The notes: a model not told the origin generated them from the sequence alone. A DNA stretch of 64,000 nt from Streptomyces parvus (GCF_014648875.1 NZ_BMRY01000018.1:51452-115451), one strand, 5' to 3'; positions 25,658-33,892 are shown, counted from the first letter of the stretch. Made by a program: numbers and translations.

Positions 25658-26332
25658 CTACGCGCCCGCGGGCGTCAGGTAGGCGTTGTCCAGCAGCCAC
25701 TTCACATTGAGCCGCTGTCCCTCGCCCGGGTCGAGGAACACGGCGTCGAGCTTGATCTGCTGTCCGCCGCCGGGCTGCTCGAACCACGGGGCGATGGAGC
25801 CCTGCCAGACCCAGAAGGGCTTGGCGACCTTGTAGACGCGGTAGTCGCACGGGGTGTCCGCGTCGCGGGTGTTGAGGTTCTGCGGGGGCAGGGCGCGTTC
25901 GGCGTAGGCGTCGCCGGCGGGGGCCAGATAGCCGCCGTACTCCGAGCCGAAGCGGTCCAGGCGCTGGCCGGTGCGCAGCTTGACGGGCTCCTTGTCGATC
26001 TCGCCGTTCACCTCGGCGAAGCCGTCGTTGGGCGGGTACTTCCAGCTTCCGGTGTCCGCGGGGCCTTCCCAGTACTTCTTCAGGAAGTCCTTCGGGGTGA
26101 GGTCTCCGGTGCGCTGGTAGCCGTTCAGGAGCGGGCCGACCGGGGCGAGCCGCTTGTTCGGCAGCCACTTGGGGCCGAGGCGGGCGTCGCCGCGGAATTC
26201 TCCGGTGCACTGCTCGTGGCGTTCGGCGGCGGGAGCGGGCCTCTCGGGCCCCGGTGCTGCGCTCGCCGTCGGAGCGGTGATCAGTCCGGCGGTGATGCCG
26301 AGCGCGGCGAGTGCGGTACGCATACGGTTCAT
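25658..26332 (-). CDS. Secreted TNT-domain protein (NAD-glycohydrolase-type toxin candidate)
   Basis: A Sec signal peptide (MRTALAALGITAGLITAPTASA) is followed by a TNT (tuberculosis necrotizing toxin) domain at about residues 95-215. Its hallmarks are YPPNDGF, GQRLDRFGSEYGGYLAP, the RALPP motif, and PWFEQPGGGQQI with the conserved glutamine. TNT of the M. tuberculosis protein CpnT hydrolyses NAD+. The conserved arginines and glutamine are present, so activity is plausible. About 70 residues between the signal and the domain, with GPKWLPNKRLAPVGPLLNGY, resemble the region usually preceding it. The product has no large delivery module, unlike CpnT, and would be released extracellularly. Confidence 0.82.
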   Translation of the reverse strand: MNRMRTALAALGITAGLITAPTASAAPGPERPAPAAERHEQCTGEFRGDARLGPKWLPNKRLAPVGPLLNGYQRTGDLTPKDFLKKYWEGPADTGSWKYPPNDGFAEVNGEIDKEPVKLRTGQRLDRFGSEYGGYLAPAGDAYAERALPPQNLNTRDADTPCDYRVYKVAKPFWVWQGSIAPWFEQPGGGQQIKLDAVFLDPGEGQRLNVKWLLDNAYLTPAGA

Positions 26333-26497
26333 TCAGGAGTCCCCTTGAGCACTGATGATCCATCAGGACAGCTGACGTAGGGTAACCGCTCGGCTACGCC
26401 GAGGTTTCGCGCCATGCCGGTTTCCGGCCAGGCGGAACAGGACGCCGCACAGCACCGCGCCCCGGTCGCGACGGTGCGCGTCCGGGGCGTGGCGGCA

Positions 26498-26519
26498 GGC
26501 CGGGTGTGCACCCCCGGCC
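26498..26519 (-). terminator. Hairpin after the LPMO gene
   Basis: GGCCGGG and CCCGGCC pair around an 8-base loop, 11 bp beyond the LPMO stop on the minus strand. It separates the LPMO gene from the downstream TNT gene. Confidence 0.5.
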
Positions 26520-26529
26520 GGTACGGCTG

Positions 26530-27045
26530 CTAGCCGACGTTGACGTCGATGCAGGCGTAGAAGGCGTTGGCGGTGTCCGCGATGTTCCAGACGGCCAGGA
26601 CCTTCTGCTGGCCGGTCTTGTTGCCGAAGTCGACCTGGTGGGTCACGGTTGCGCCGGGCTGCGCGCCGCCGTCGTCGAATTCGGCGATCTTCTCGCCGCC
26701 CACGAAGTACTGCCATGTGCTGGTCGAGTGGCGTGCGGTGAGCTTCCACTCGAACTGCTGGGAGCGGTTCACCGGAGTGACGGCCCAGCCCTTGGAGTCG
26801 TCGTCCAGCTCGGCGAAGCCGCTGTTGCCGCCGCTGCAGCTGGTCAGCCCCTTGGGGCCCTCGACGCTCTGCGGTTCGTACTTGATCGCGCCGCAGCTGA
26901 CCGTGCCGGCGGCGCACTGGGCCTGCCGGCTCGGCGGGTTGGAGATGTAGCCGTGGGCGCTGGCTGAGCTTGCCGGGAGGCTCAGGGCGAGGATCGGGGC
27001 GAGCATGGCGCCGACGGCGAGTGCGGTCTTCCTTTTCGCGTGCAT
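26530..27045 (-). CDS. AA10 lytic polysaccharide monooxygenase, chitin-binding protein type
   Basis: The signal peptide ends ASSASA, so the mature protein begins with His31 (HGYISNPPSRQ). That is the N-terminal copper ligand of the histidine brace; the second ligand is H106 in TARHSTSTW. The catalytic domain is complete to YACIDVNVG and there is no extra binding module, so this is a small, secreted, single-domain AA10 enzyme. Such proteins oxidatively cleave crystalline chitin. A DasR-type dre sequence about 155 bp upstream supports control by N-acetylglucosamine metabolism. Confidence 0.93.
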   Translation of the reverse strand: MHAKRKTALAVGAMLAPILALSLPASSASAHGYISNPPSRQAQCAAGTVSCGAIKYEPQSVEGPKGLTSCSGGNSGFAELDDDSKGWAVTPVNRSQQFEWKLTARHSTSTWQYFVGGEKIAEFDDGGAQPGATVTHQVDFGNKTGQQKVLAVWNIADTANAFYACIDVNVG

Positions 27046-27200
27046 GCTTCTCCTTCACATGAGACCGCACCGCGCGGTGGCGGACCGTGGGGGGTCCGGC
27101 TTCGGCGGCGAGGCCTCGCGAGTGTGGGGCCAAGAGGCGCGAAGGGCTGCAAGTCCCTTGCCGGACAAGTCTGATGACAGGTGTCCGGAAAGGCCTTGCA

Positions 27201-27216
27201 CTTGGACTAGACCATA
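27201..27216. promoter_or_regulatory. DasR-responsive element (dre)-like site
   Basis: On the minus strand the bases read TATGGTCTAGTCCAAG. The dre consensus recalled for DasR is ACTGGTCTAGACCACT; the core TGGTCTAG-x-CCA is conserved and 11 of 16 positions match. It lies upstream of the LPMO gene in an AT-richer promoter stretch. DasR controls most streptomycete chitin genes. Confidence 0.65.
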
Positions 27217-27276
27217 CCGATCGACGCGTGCACGTCAAGGGTGGTGGGCGGTGGGCGCTCCGCCCCCGAAGCCGCG

Positions 27277-27309
27277 CGGGCGGCCGCACGCGGTGCGTGC
27301 GGCCGCCCG
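27277..27309 (-). terminator. Terminator of the DUF4230 gene
   Basis: A perfect 15-bp stem, CGGGCGGCCGCACGC paired with GCGTGCGGCCGCCCG, has a 3-base loop. It lies 10 bp beyond the DUF4230 stop and insulates it from the LPMO promoter. Confidence 0.8.
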
Positions 27310-27319
27310 GGTGATGCGA

Positions 27320-28024
27320 TCACTCCTGGTCGTCGCCGTAGCGGACCGTGACGCGCTCGAAGCCGAGGGAGCCGAGCAGTCCCTTCAGCATGTCGGCGGT
27401 GTTCTTCTCCGCCCGGGCGGTCAGTTCGCTCTCCTTCGCCGCTTCCGAGATGTGCTGGGCGGCGAGCTTGTTGACGGCCTGCTCACTGCCGGGGTTGTCG
27501 GAGAAGAAGTCGCCCAGACGGTCGAAAAGACCGCGCTGTTTCGAGACCGTGTAGGAGCGGTCCGGGTCGAGAGCCGGCTTGCCCAGAACCGCACGCGGCA
27601 GGCGCAGTTCGGCCTCGGTGCGGTCCTCGTTGACCTTGACGCCGCCCTCGGTGACCTTGCCCAGGTCGACGGAGGCGTCGACCGTGCCCGCCCCGACGAA
27701 CAGGGTGCGGGTGCCGCGCAGGGCGTCGGGGACGAACTTCGTGTCCTTCTCCAGATCGACGACGACCTGGAAGTTGCCCGAGGCGGCCTCGTACGAGCTC
27801 ATGTCCTGGATCGACTTGAGCACGGCGGGACCCGACCGGTCGTGGGTCTGCTCACCGAAGAGGTCGTCGAGCCCCGGCAGCAGGCTGAGCCGGCCGCCGG
27901 CGAACAGCAGGGCCAGCACGGCCACGCCGATGCCGAGGACTTTCAGCCATCCTCGCGAGGGGCGGGCGGTGCGCTGTCGGTCGCCGTGCGGCGCGGGCTC
28001 TGTGGTTACGTCGCTTGACGTCAT
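27320..28024 (-). CDS. DUF4230-domain membrane-anchored protein
   Basis: The 234-residue protein has one N-terminal transmembrane helix (WLKVLGIGVAVLALLFAGGRLS) and a large outside domain. This domain contains GPAVLKSIQDMSSYEAASGNFQVVVDLE, GTRTLFVGAGTVDASVDLG and a long C-terminal helix with ERVTVRYGDD. These are DUF4230 features. Its function is not known; the family is often near envelope or stress genes. The gene stands alone, with a terminator on each side. Confidence 0.85.
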   Translation of the reverse strand: MTSSDVTTEPAPHGDRQRTARPSRGWLKVLGIGVAVLALLFAGGRLSLLPGLDDLFGEQTHDRSGPAVLKSIQDMSSYEAASGNFQVVVDLEKDTKFVPDALRGTRTLFVGAGTVDASVDLGKVTEGGVKVNEDRTEAELRLPRAVLGKPALDPDRSYTVSKQRGLFDRLGDFFSDNPGSEQAVNKLAAQHISEAAKESELTARAEKNTADMLKGLLGSLGFERVTVRYGDDQE

Positions 28025-28135
28025 GGTATGCGTGTGACCGCATCCGGTGCTTTCAGTCCGCCTCCCGCCGCGACTCGCTCAAACTCCCGTACAAAATAGG
28101 CCTGTTCCGGTACGGACGGGCAGACACTTCCGGAC

Positions 28136-28158
28136 GCCCCCGGGAAGGACCCGGGGGC
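28136..28158 (-). terminator. Terminator of the winged-helix gene
   Basis: GCCCCCGGG and CCCGGGGGC form a 9-bp perfect stem with a 5-base loop, directly after the stop codon of the gene at 28159. Confidence 0.75.
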
Positions 28159-29259
28159 TCAGCGCGGTGAGGCCGCCACCCGTACGCGGTCGCTGTCGCC
28201 GTCGGAGAGGAACACGGCAAGCTCCCTCCCCTGGTCGGCGACGGCGGCCCGATCGGCCCGGGAAAGGGTGCGCAGAGGGTCCACGGTGACGACGTCCTCG
28301 GTGACGGTCCACGTGGCGGCCACGCGGCCGTCGACCAGCACGACCCGCTCACCGGCCACCGAGAGGCCACGGTGGGCGTCGTCGATGATCCGGCCGCGGT
28401 CCTGGTAGCCGAGGATCGCGTTGTCGAAGGCGGGAAGGAACCGCACCGGGGCGGGGGTGTCCGGGTCCGGGCGCGGCGCGTCGGGCAGGTCGAGCAGTTC
28501 CCGTCCCCGCTCGTCGCGGAAGCGGACCAGTTCGCCGCGTACGGCGGCCACCGCGCCGGGCAGCCCGGCCAGGCCGGACCAGGCGCGCAGGTCGGCCGTG
28601 GCGGCGGGCCCGTACGCGGCGAGATAGCGCCTGACCAGCGCCTGTCCGACCGGGTCGGCCCCGTCGGAGGCGGGCGGATCGACCGGGCGGCCGAGCCAGG
28701 AGGACAGCGCGACGTTGCGCACCCCGCCCTTGGTGCGCCAGAGCCCCCGGGGCGGCGCCTGGGCCATCGGGACGAGGCCGGCGACCACCATCTCGCCCAG
28801 CGGGCGCGGCCCCGGCCCGGGCCAGCGCCCGGCGAGCGCCCGCACGATCTCGGCCGCGGTGCGGGGCTCGCCGTCGGACATCAGTTCCCGGGCATCCGCG
28901 GCGAGTTCTTCGAGGTCGACCCCTTCGAGCTCGTCGCGGTAGACCCCGATGACCCGTTGGCGCAGCATCGCGTCGTGGCGGGCCCGCCAGGCGAGGACGT
29001 CGTCGGCGGTGACGAGGTGGACCGTGCGGCGCATCAGGTGGGTGCGCACCACGCTCCGCCGGGTCAGCAGGTCCGAGAGAACGGCCGGGTCGAAGGCGGT
29101 CAGCCGGGACCAGAGCCCGATGAAGGGTTCCTGCGGTTCCTGCGCCTGGAGCCCGCAGAGGTGGGCCACCGCGTCCACGACGGGCAGGCCGGCCCGCTCC
29201 AGCAGCAGCTGGCGCGCGAGGGTCGCGCGGTTGAGCGCCCGGTTGTCCAGGACGGTCAC
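28159..29259 (-). CDS. Winged-helix DNA-binding-domain protein (HTH_42/AlkZ-like family)
   Basis: The 366-residue protein carries the features of the AlkZ-like glycosylase family: RALNRATLARQLLLERAGLPVVDAVAHLCGLQAQEPQEPFIGLWSRL, VRTHLMRRTVHLVTADDVLAWR and RFLPAFDNAILGYQDRGRI. Its best-known member, Streptomyces AlkZ, unhooks azinomycin-type interstrand crosslinks. The QAQ region corresponds to the catalytic motif of that group. GTG 29259 overlaps the stop of the upstream DinB gene (GTGA), so the two are coupled. A DNA-repair or self-resistance role is an inference. Confidence 0.8.
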   Translation of the reverse strand: MTVLDNRALNRATLARQLLLERAGLPVVDAVAHLCGLQAQEPQEPFIGLWSRLTAFDPAVLSDLLTRRSVVRTHLMRRTVHLVTADDVLAWRARHDAMLRQRVIGVYRDELEGVDLEELAADARELMSDGEPRTAAEIVRALAGRWPGPGPRPLGEMVVAGLVPMAQAPPRGLWRTKGGVRNVALSSWLGRPVDPPASDGADPVGQALVRRYLAAYGPAATADLRAWSGLAGLPGAVAAVRGELVRFRDERGRELLDLPDAPRPDPDTPAPVRFLPAFDNAILGYQDRGRIIDDAHRGLSVAGERVVLVDGRVAATWTVTEDVVTVDPLRTLSRADRAAVADQGRELAVFLSDGDSDRVRVAASPR

Positions 29260-29825
29260 GTCGCCGTCCGCCCGTCGAGCGCCTCGCGCAGGATGTCCGC
29301 GTGCCCGGCGTGCTGGGAGGTCTCGGCGATGACGTGGGTCAGCACCCGCCGTACGCTCCACGCGCCGCCGGGTTCGTTCCAGGGCGCCTCGGGGAGCGGG
29401 TGCGAGGCCGAGAGGTCGGGGAGGGTGAGGATGATCTTCTCGCTGCGGGCGGCGACCTGCTCGTACGCCTGGAGGATGCCGGTCACCGTCTCCCCGGGCA
29501 GCATCCGGAACTCCTTCTCCCGGTCGGTCATCCACGTCGGGAACTCGCGTGCGGTACCGGCCATGAGGTCGTCCCAGGTGACACCGTCGGGCAGGGCGAA
29601 GGACATCGCCGAGGGGCCCTCCGTAGCGAAGTTCAGCCAGCCCTCCTCCATGGCCGTGACGTGCTTGACGAGGCCGCCCAGGCAGAGCGCGCTGACCGTC
29701 GGGGTCCGGCCGGCCTGTTCGTCGGTGAGGCCGCGCACCGAGGCGGTCAGGGCGGCTCGCGCCTCGGCGAGAGCGGCGAGCAGGTCGGTGCGCTCGGCGT
29801 CGGGGGAGACGGAGGGGGTGGTCAT
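29256..29825 (-). CDS. DinB-family protein
   Basis: The 189-residue DinB-fold protein has the histidine of helix two in GGLVKHVTAMEEGWLNF and the C-terminal metal motif RRVLTHVIAETSQHAGHADILREALDG. It is of the DUF664 subtype, which often sits beside YafY/WYL regulators, as here. ATG 29825 follows GGAAGGA. It is coupled by a GTGA overlap to the winged-helix gene downstream and divergent from the WYL regulator. Confidence 0.87.
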   Translation of the reverse strand: MTTPSVSPDAERTDLLAALAEARAALTASVRGLTDEQAGRTPTVSALCLGGLVKHVTAMEEGWLNFATEGPSAMSFALPDGVTWDDLMAGTAREFPTWMTDREKEFRMLPGETVTGILQAYEQVAARSEKIILTLPDLSASHPLPEAPWNEPGGAWSVRRVLTHVIAETSQHAGHADILREALDGRTAT

Positions 29826-29924
29826 GGTGATCGGGTCCTTCCGGAGTTCCTGTCGTGCGGTGCGAATCGACCTTCTCAGGGGAAGCGGCCAGGTTGTGTC
29901 CTCTTCTTTGCTCATACTCGTGTC

Positions 29925-30944
29925 ATGCCGAAGACTTCCGCACGACTGCTGGCGCTGCTCTCCCTGCTCCAGGCGCGCCGCGACTGGCCGGGGCAGCTGC
30001 TGGCCGAGCGGCTGGAGGTCAGCCCGCGCACGGTGCGGCGTGATGTCGACCGGCTGCGGGAGCTGGGCTATCCCATCGCGGCGTTCAAGGGACCCGACGG
30101 CGGATACCGGCTGGACGCGGGCGCCCGGTTGCCGCCGCTGTTGTTCGACGACGATCAGGCCGTCGCCCTGGCCGTCGCGCTGCGGACCGCCACCGCGACC
30201 GGCGCCGGGATCGGGGAGGCCGCGGCCCGCGCGCTCACCACGGTCCGGCAGGTCATGCCCGCCCGGCTGCGCTATCGTGTCGACGCCCTGAACGTCACCG
30301 CCGTCGAACGGACAGGAGGCCCGCCGCGGCCCCAGGCCGATCCCCGGGTTCTCCTCGCGCTGAGCGACGCGGTGCGCGCCCGGGAGGTGCTGCGTTTCGA
30401 CCACTCCCCCGCGTACGCCCCGACGGCCGCCGCCGACGCGCCGCCCGCGGTGCGGCGGGTGGAGCCGCACCGCCTGGTCACCTGGGGCGGGCGCTGGTAC
30501 CTCGTCGCCTGGGACCTGGACCGCGAGGACTGGCGGACCTTCCGCGCGGACCGGATCACCCCGCGCACGCCCACGGGCCCCCGGTTCACCGCCCGCGAGG
30601 TGCCCGGGGGCGATGTGGCGGCGTTCGTCGCCGCCCGGTTCCAGGGCTCCGGCGGCCCCGGCGCGTGGCCGTGCCGCGGCGAGGTGATCCTCGACGCGCC
30701 GGCCTCGGCGGTGGCGGGCCACATCCGCGACGGAATCGTCGAGGAGCACGGCCCCGACCGCTGCCGGGTGGTCCTGGGGGCCTGGTCGTGGCCCGGCCTG
30801 GCCGCCGGACTCGGCAGGTTCGACGTGGACATCGAGGTCGTGGGGCCCGACGAGCTCAGGGACGCCTTCGCCGGTCTGGCCCGCCGCTTCGCCGACGCGG
30901 CGGGCCGGGGGCACGGTGACTCCCCGGGGTCCGGCGCCCCTTAG
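29925..30944 (+). CDS. YafY-type transcriptional regulator with WYL domain
   Basis: The 339-residue protein has an N-terminal HTH_11 helix-turn-helix (MPKTSARLLALLSLLQARRDW, GQLLAERLEVSPRTVRRDVDRLRELGYPI). A WYL ligand-sensing domain follows, in which the segment VEPHRLVTWGGRWYLVAWDLDREDWRTFRADRI carries the W-Y-L triad. A WCX extension ends the protein. It is divergent from the DinB gene and probably controls it. There is no ribosome site and a CATACT element lies only a few bases before the ATG, so the message may be leaderless. Its stop overlaps that of the convergent DUF4389 gene by 4 bp. Confidence 0.9.
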   Translation: MPKTSARLLALLSLLQARRDWPGQLLAERLEVSPRTVRRDVDRLRELGYPIAAFKGPDGGYRLDAGARLPPLLFDDDQAVALAVALRTATATGAGIGEAAARALTTVRQVMPARLRYRVDALNVTAVERTGGPPRPQADPRVLLALSDAVRAREVLRFDHSPAYAPTAAADAPPAVRRVEPHRLVTWGGRWYLVAWDLDREDWRTFRADRITPRTPTGPRFTAREVPGGDVAAFVAARFQGSGGPGAWPCRGEVILDAPASAVAGHIRDGIVEEHGPDRCRVVLGAWSWPGLAAGLGRFDVDIEVVGPDELRDAFAGLARRFADAAGRGHGDSPGSGAP

Positions 30945-31732
30945 GGCGTGCCGACGAGCTGGGTATCGGTCGTGTCGTCGGTCGTCGAGGCGGTCAGGGA
31001 CGAGGTGATGTGTCCGGCGAGGCCGAGCACCAGGAAGAGCACGACGAGCCACTTCGCGGCGCTGCTCAGGACCAGTGGGCGCGTCGCCGACCGCACCTGC
31101 TCCGGGGGAACGGCGAGGTCGTCGTCGCCGAACAGCGCCTTGGGGTAGGCGGGGGTGAGCATCATGACGTACGCGGAGAAACGCATCCGGTAGCGCAGGG
31201 TGGCCGCTGTCGCCTCGAACAGCGGCCGGGGCATCCGGCCGAGGCAGAGCGTGATCAGCCACCAGACGAAGGCCAGCGCCCACCACCCGTACACGGCGAG
31301 GCTCTGCACGATCGCCGCCGGAATCATCAGGAAGACACGGAAGAGCACCGCGAGCCGGTTGAGCGGGGTGGGCCGCACCTCGATCTGCGCCGGGTAGTCG
31401 GCCGGCGGGGTGAGGGCGAACGGCGGGTAGCGGTCGATGAGCAGCATGTCGCTCGCCGAGACGCGCATGTCGTAGCCGAGGACACCGGTCAGGAAGCGGA
31501 AGACGGGGTCGGGCAGCCGCCCCAGCACCAGGGCGGCGAACCATCCCACGATGACGGTGAAGAACGCCGCGATGTGCAGGAAGAACAGCACGATGAAGTG
31601 CGGGATGAGCAGCAGGAGCCGCAGGAGTACGGTCAGCCGCCGCTGGCGTGCCGGTTCGACGATGTCCAGGACGGGCCGGAACTCGTCGGCGTCCGCCTCC
31701 TTGCGGCCCGGGCTCCACTGGCCTTCGGCCAT
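30941..31732 (-). CDS. DUF4389-domain membrane protein
   Basis: The 263-residue protein starts after a strong GAGGAGGAG site. It has two DUF4389 repeats: the helix RLTVLLRLLLLIPHFIVLFFLHIAAFFTVIVGWFAALVLGRLP and the related LNRLAVLFRVFLMIPAAIVQSLAVYGWWALAFVWWLITLCLGRMP. Each is followed by a DPVFRFLTGVLGYDMRVSASDMLLIDRYPPF-type segment. A final C-terminal helix (WLVVLFLVLGLAGHITSSL) gives about five membrane spans. The function of the family is unknown. It is convergent with the WYL gene. Confidence 0.85.
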   Translation of the reverse strand: MAEGQWSPGRKEADADEFRPVLDIVEPARQRRLTVLLRLLLLIPHFIVLFFLHIAAFFTVIVGWFAALVLGRLPDPVFRFLTGVLGYDMRVSASDMLLIDRYPPFALTPPADYPAQIEVRPTPLNRLAVLFRVFLMIPAAIVQSLAVYGWWALAFVWWLITLCLGRMPRPLFEATAATLRYRMRFSAYVMMLTPAYPKALFGDDDLAVPPEQVRSATRPLVLSSAAKWLVVLFLVLGLAGHITSSLTASTTDDTTDTQLVGTP

Positions 31733-31845
31733 GTCGCTCCTCCTCGGCAGGGGGATCCGTACGGCATCCGCACGCAGGACGTGTCCCCACCGTGCGTCCG
31801 GTCCGGGCCGCCCGCAAACGGCCCGGCCCGAACGGGTGCCCGGGC

Positions 31846-32445
31846 TCAGCGCCTGCGGAGGCGGTCGAGGAGGGGGCGGGGGGCCTTCCCCGGCGTGCGC
31901 TTCGGCCCGGGTGCGGGCTTGGGCTTGGGCTCGTCCCGCTGTTCGGAGGGGCCGGGGACGTCGGCGTACGTGTAATAGCGGTGGCTGATGCGGCGCCCCA
32001 GCACGAAGTACCCGAGCAGTGCGCCGGCCGTGTTGAGGATGACGTCGTCGATGTCGAAGGCGCGTCCCTGGACCAGGGCTCCCTGGACCAGCTCGACGAC
32101 GGCCATCGCGACGGCCGTCAGCAGCGTGGTCCGGATCATCCGCAGGCGTCGTGGCACGAAGAACGGCAGCAGGAGTCCGAACGGCACGCCGAGCAGCAGG
32201 TTTCCGCCCGCCTGCTTGCACGCGGCGAGGAAGGTGTAGTCCTCGGCGTACTGGCGCAGTGAGCGACCGGGGCGGAGGTTGGAGGTGACGAGGTCCTCGG
32301 AGGCCGGTGAGGGGGTGAGCGTCACCTTGGCCAGCAGGACGGAGAACGCCACCAGTCCCAGCAGCACCACTGCCAGGACCGCCCCGCGTACCAGTACACG
32401 TACCCATGTCCCCTGCCGTCCAGGGGGATTCGCCTCTGCTGTCAT
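31846..32445 (-). CDS. VanZ-family membrane protein
   Basis: The protein has about 199 residues with four transmembrane helices. VRVLVRGAVLAVVLLGLVAFSVLLAKVTLTP opens the domain and NLLLGVPFGLLLPFFVP, TTLLTAVAMAVVELVQGALV and DDVILNTAGALLGYFVLGRRI complete the VanZ pattern. The C-terminus is a basic, proline-rich cytoplasmic tail. VanZ proteins are linked to glycopeptide (teicoplanin) resistance in enterococci, but most actinobacterial copies have no known role. ATG 32445 is preferred; extending to 32544 would collide with the divergent TPR gene. Confidence 0.85.
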   Translation of the reverse strand: MTAEANPPGRQGTWVRVLVRGAVLAVVLLGLVAFSVLLAKVTLTPSPASEDLVTSNLRPGRSLRQYAEDYTFLAACKQAGGNLLLGVPFGLLLPFFVPRRLRMIRTTLLTAVAMAVVELVQGALVQGRAFDIDDVILNTAGALLGYFVLGRRISHRYYTYADVPGPSEQRDEPKPKPAPGPKRTPGKAPRPLLDRLRRR

Positions 32446-32542
32446 GGCCGACGGATGCCCCCGCCCGGCCGGAACACACACCGGAGCGGGCCACGGAGCG
32501 AAATCTCGTCCGCCGTCCGCGACCGGCTGCGACGATGTGCGC

Positions 32543-33043
32543 ATGAGCGCAGAGAAGAAGAAGGACCTGCTGGACGAGGCCGACCGGTTGCGTGAGGGGG
32601 GCCGGCCGGAGGAAGCGCGGGAGAGGCTGCTCGCCCTGACGGCCGAGTATCCGGACGACGCGGAGGTGGCCTGCCGGACGGCGTGGATCCACGACGCGCT
32701 GGGCCTGGAGTCGGAGGCGGTGCCGTACTACGAGCGGGCTCTGGCCAACCCCGCGCTCTCGGCGGAGGACCGGCGCGGGTCGCTGCTGGGGCTGGGCAGT
32801 ACGTACCGGGTCCTCGGCCGGTACGGGCAGGGGGTGGAGACGCTGCGCCGGGGCGTGGAGGAGTTCCCGGACGACGGTGCGATGCGGACGTTCCTGGCGA
32901 TGGCGCTGTTCAACACCGGCGAGCACGACGAGGCGATGAGGCTGTTGCTGGAGCTGACGGCCGCGACCAGCCAGGACCCGTACGTCCAGGAGTACCGGCG
33001 GGCGATCGAGCACTACGCGAAGGACCTCCACGAGACCGTGTGA
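32543..33043 (+). CDS. Tetratricopeptide-repeat protein
   Basis: The 166-residue soluble protein is almost entirely helical, with three to four TPR units: LLDEADRLREGGRPEEARERLLALTAEYPDDAEVACRTAW, GLESEAVPYYERAL, GSTYRVLGRYGQGVETLRRGVEEFPDD and FNTGEHDEAMRLLLELTA. It ends EYRRAIEHYAKDLHETV, a pattern seen in many streptomycete stand-alone TPR proteins. It probably acts as a protein-interaction scaffold. It is divergent from the VanZ gene. Confidence 0.85.
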   Translation: MSAEKKKDLLDEADRLREGGRPEEARERLLALTAEYPDDAEVACRTAWIHDALGLESEAVPYYERALANPALSAEDRRGSLLGLGSTYRVLGRYGQGVETLRRGVEEFPDDGAMRTFLAMALFNTGEHDEAMRLLLELTAATSQDPYVQEYRRAIEHYAKDLHETV

Positions 33044-33133
33044 CCCGCGCGGCGGCCGGGGGCGGTGGTGCGCGGCGCGCCGCGCGGCGGGCGACGCGCC
33101 GGTCGGGGAGCGGTGCGTGCCGAGAATGCTCGG

Positions 33134-33892
33134 GTGTCCTCCGCTCCCCCGGCGCTTCCGCCGTCCCCTCCTTCCGCCTCCTCCTCCGGCGCGTCCCTGA
33201 CCGGTGACGCACCGTGGCGCGGCGAGGCGGCGCTGTTTCTGCTGTCCGCGGCTTCCGGGGCGGCGGACGCGTTCGTCTTCCTGTGCGTGGGGCAGGTCTT
33301 CGCCGGGGTGATGACCGGGAACCTGGTGCTGCTCGGGGCTTCGGCCGCCGGTGCGGGCGAGGACGGCGTGGCGCTGAAGGTCGCCGTCGCTCTGGGGGCG
33401 TACTTCTGCGGGGTGGCGGCGGGCGCGCTGTTGGCCGGGCGGCGGGGCTTCCGGGCCCCGGTGCTGCTCGGGGTGGAGGTGGTCCTGCTGGGGGCGGCCG
33501 CCGTGCTGTGGGGGCTGGGGCCGGTCACGTCGTACGGGGATCGGCTCGGGCTGCTGGCGCTGGTGGCGGTGGCGATGGGCGTCCAGGGACGGGTGCGGGT
33601 GACGCCGACGAACTACTTCACCGGGACGCTTACCTCGCTCGCCGGCCGGGTGGCGTTGCGTGAGCTGCGCGCCGGGGACGGCTGGGTGCTGGGGCGGCTG
33701 GCCGCGGTGGTGGCGGGGGCGGCCGTCGCGGCGCTGGCCGAGCGGTGGTGGAGCCCCGGGGCCGCGCTGGGGGCGGTGGTGATGGCTGCCGGTGCGCTGG
33801 CCCTGGAGACGGTTCCGGGGCGGGGCGGCCGCTTCCGGCGGGACAAGGGGAAGCCCCGGCCGGATCGGGGGAATCCAGCCGGGGCGGCTTGA
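33134..33892 (+). CDS. DUF1275 (YoaK-like) membrane protein
   Basis: The product has about 252 residues with six transmembrane helices. It contains LFLLSAASGAADAFVFLCVGQVFAGVMTGNLVLLGAS, the DUF1275 signature with its MTGN motif, and later GVQGRVRVTPTNYFTGTLTSL. The family is often called YoaK and is of unknown function; some are suspected transporters. GTG 33134 is chosen because it precedes the natural N-terminus (VSSAPPALPPSPP); support from a ribosome site is weak. It follows the TPR gene on the same strand. Confidence 0.85.
   Translation: MSSAPPALPPSPPSASSSGASLTGDAPWRGEAALFLLSAASGAADAFVFLCVGQVFAGVMTGNLVLLGASAAGAGEDGVALKVAVALGAYFCGVAAGALLAGRRGFRAPVLLGVEVVLLGAAAVLWGLGPVTSYGDRLGLLALVAVAMGVQGRVRVTPTNYFTGTLTSLAGRVALRELRAGDGWVLGRLAAVVAGAAVAALAERWWSPGAALGAVVMAAGALALETVPGRGGRFRRDKGKPRPDRGNPAGAA
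33853..33885 (+). terminator. Hairpin inside the 3' end of the DUF1275 gene
   Basis: GCCCCGGC (33853-33860) and GCCGGGGC (33878-33885) can pair across a 17-base loop just before the stop codon. A second small hairpin, GGGGACA-C-TGTCCCC (33983-33997), lies in the intergenic space toward rpmE2. Either could end converging transcripts. The rest of the 224-bp gap shows nothing recognisable. Confidence 0.35.

Noticed and set aside
33070..33085. 16-bp GC-only palindrome after the TPR gene
   Set aside because: Composed only of G and C in very GC-rich DNA, with no loop and no U-run; likely chance.
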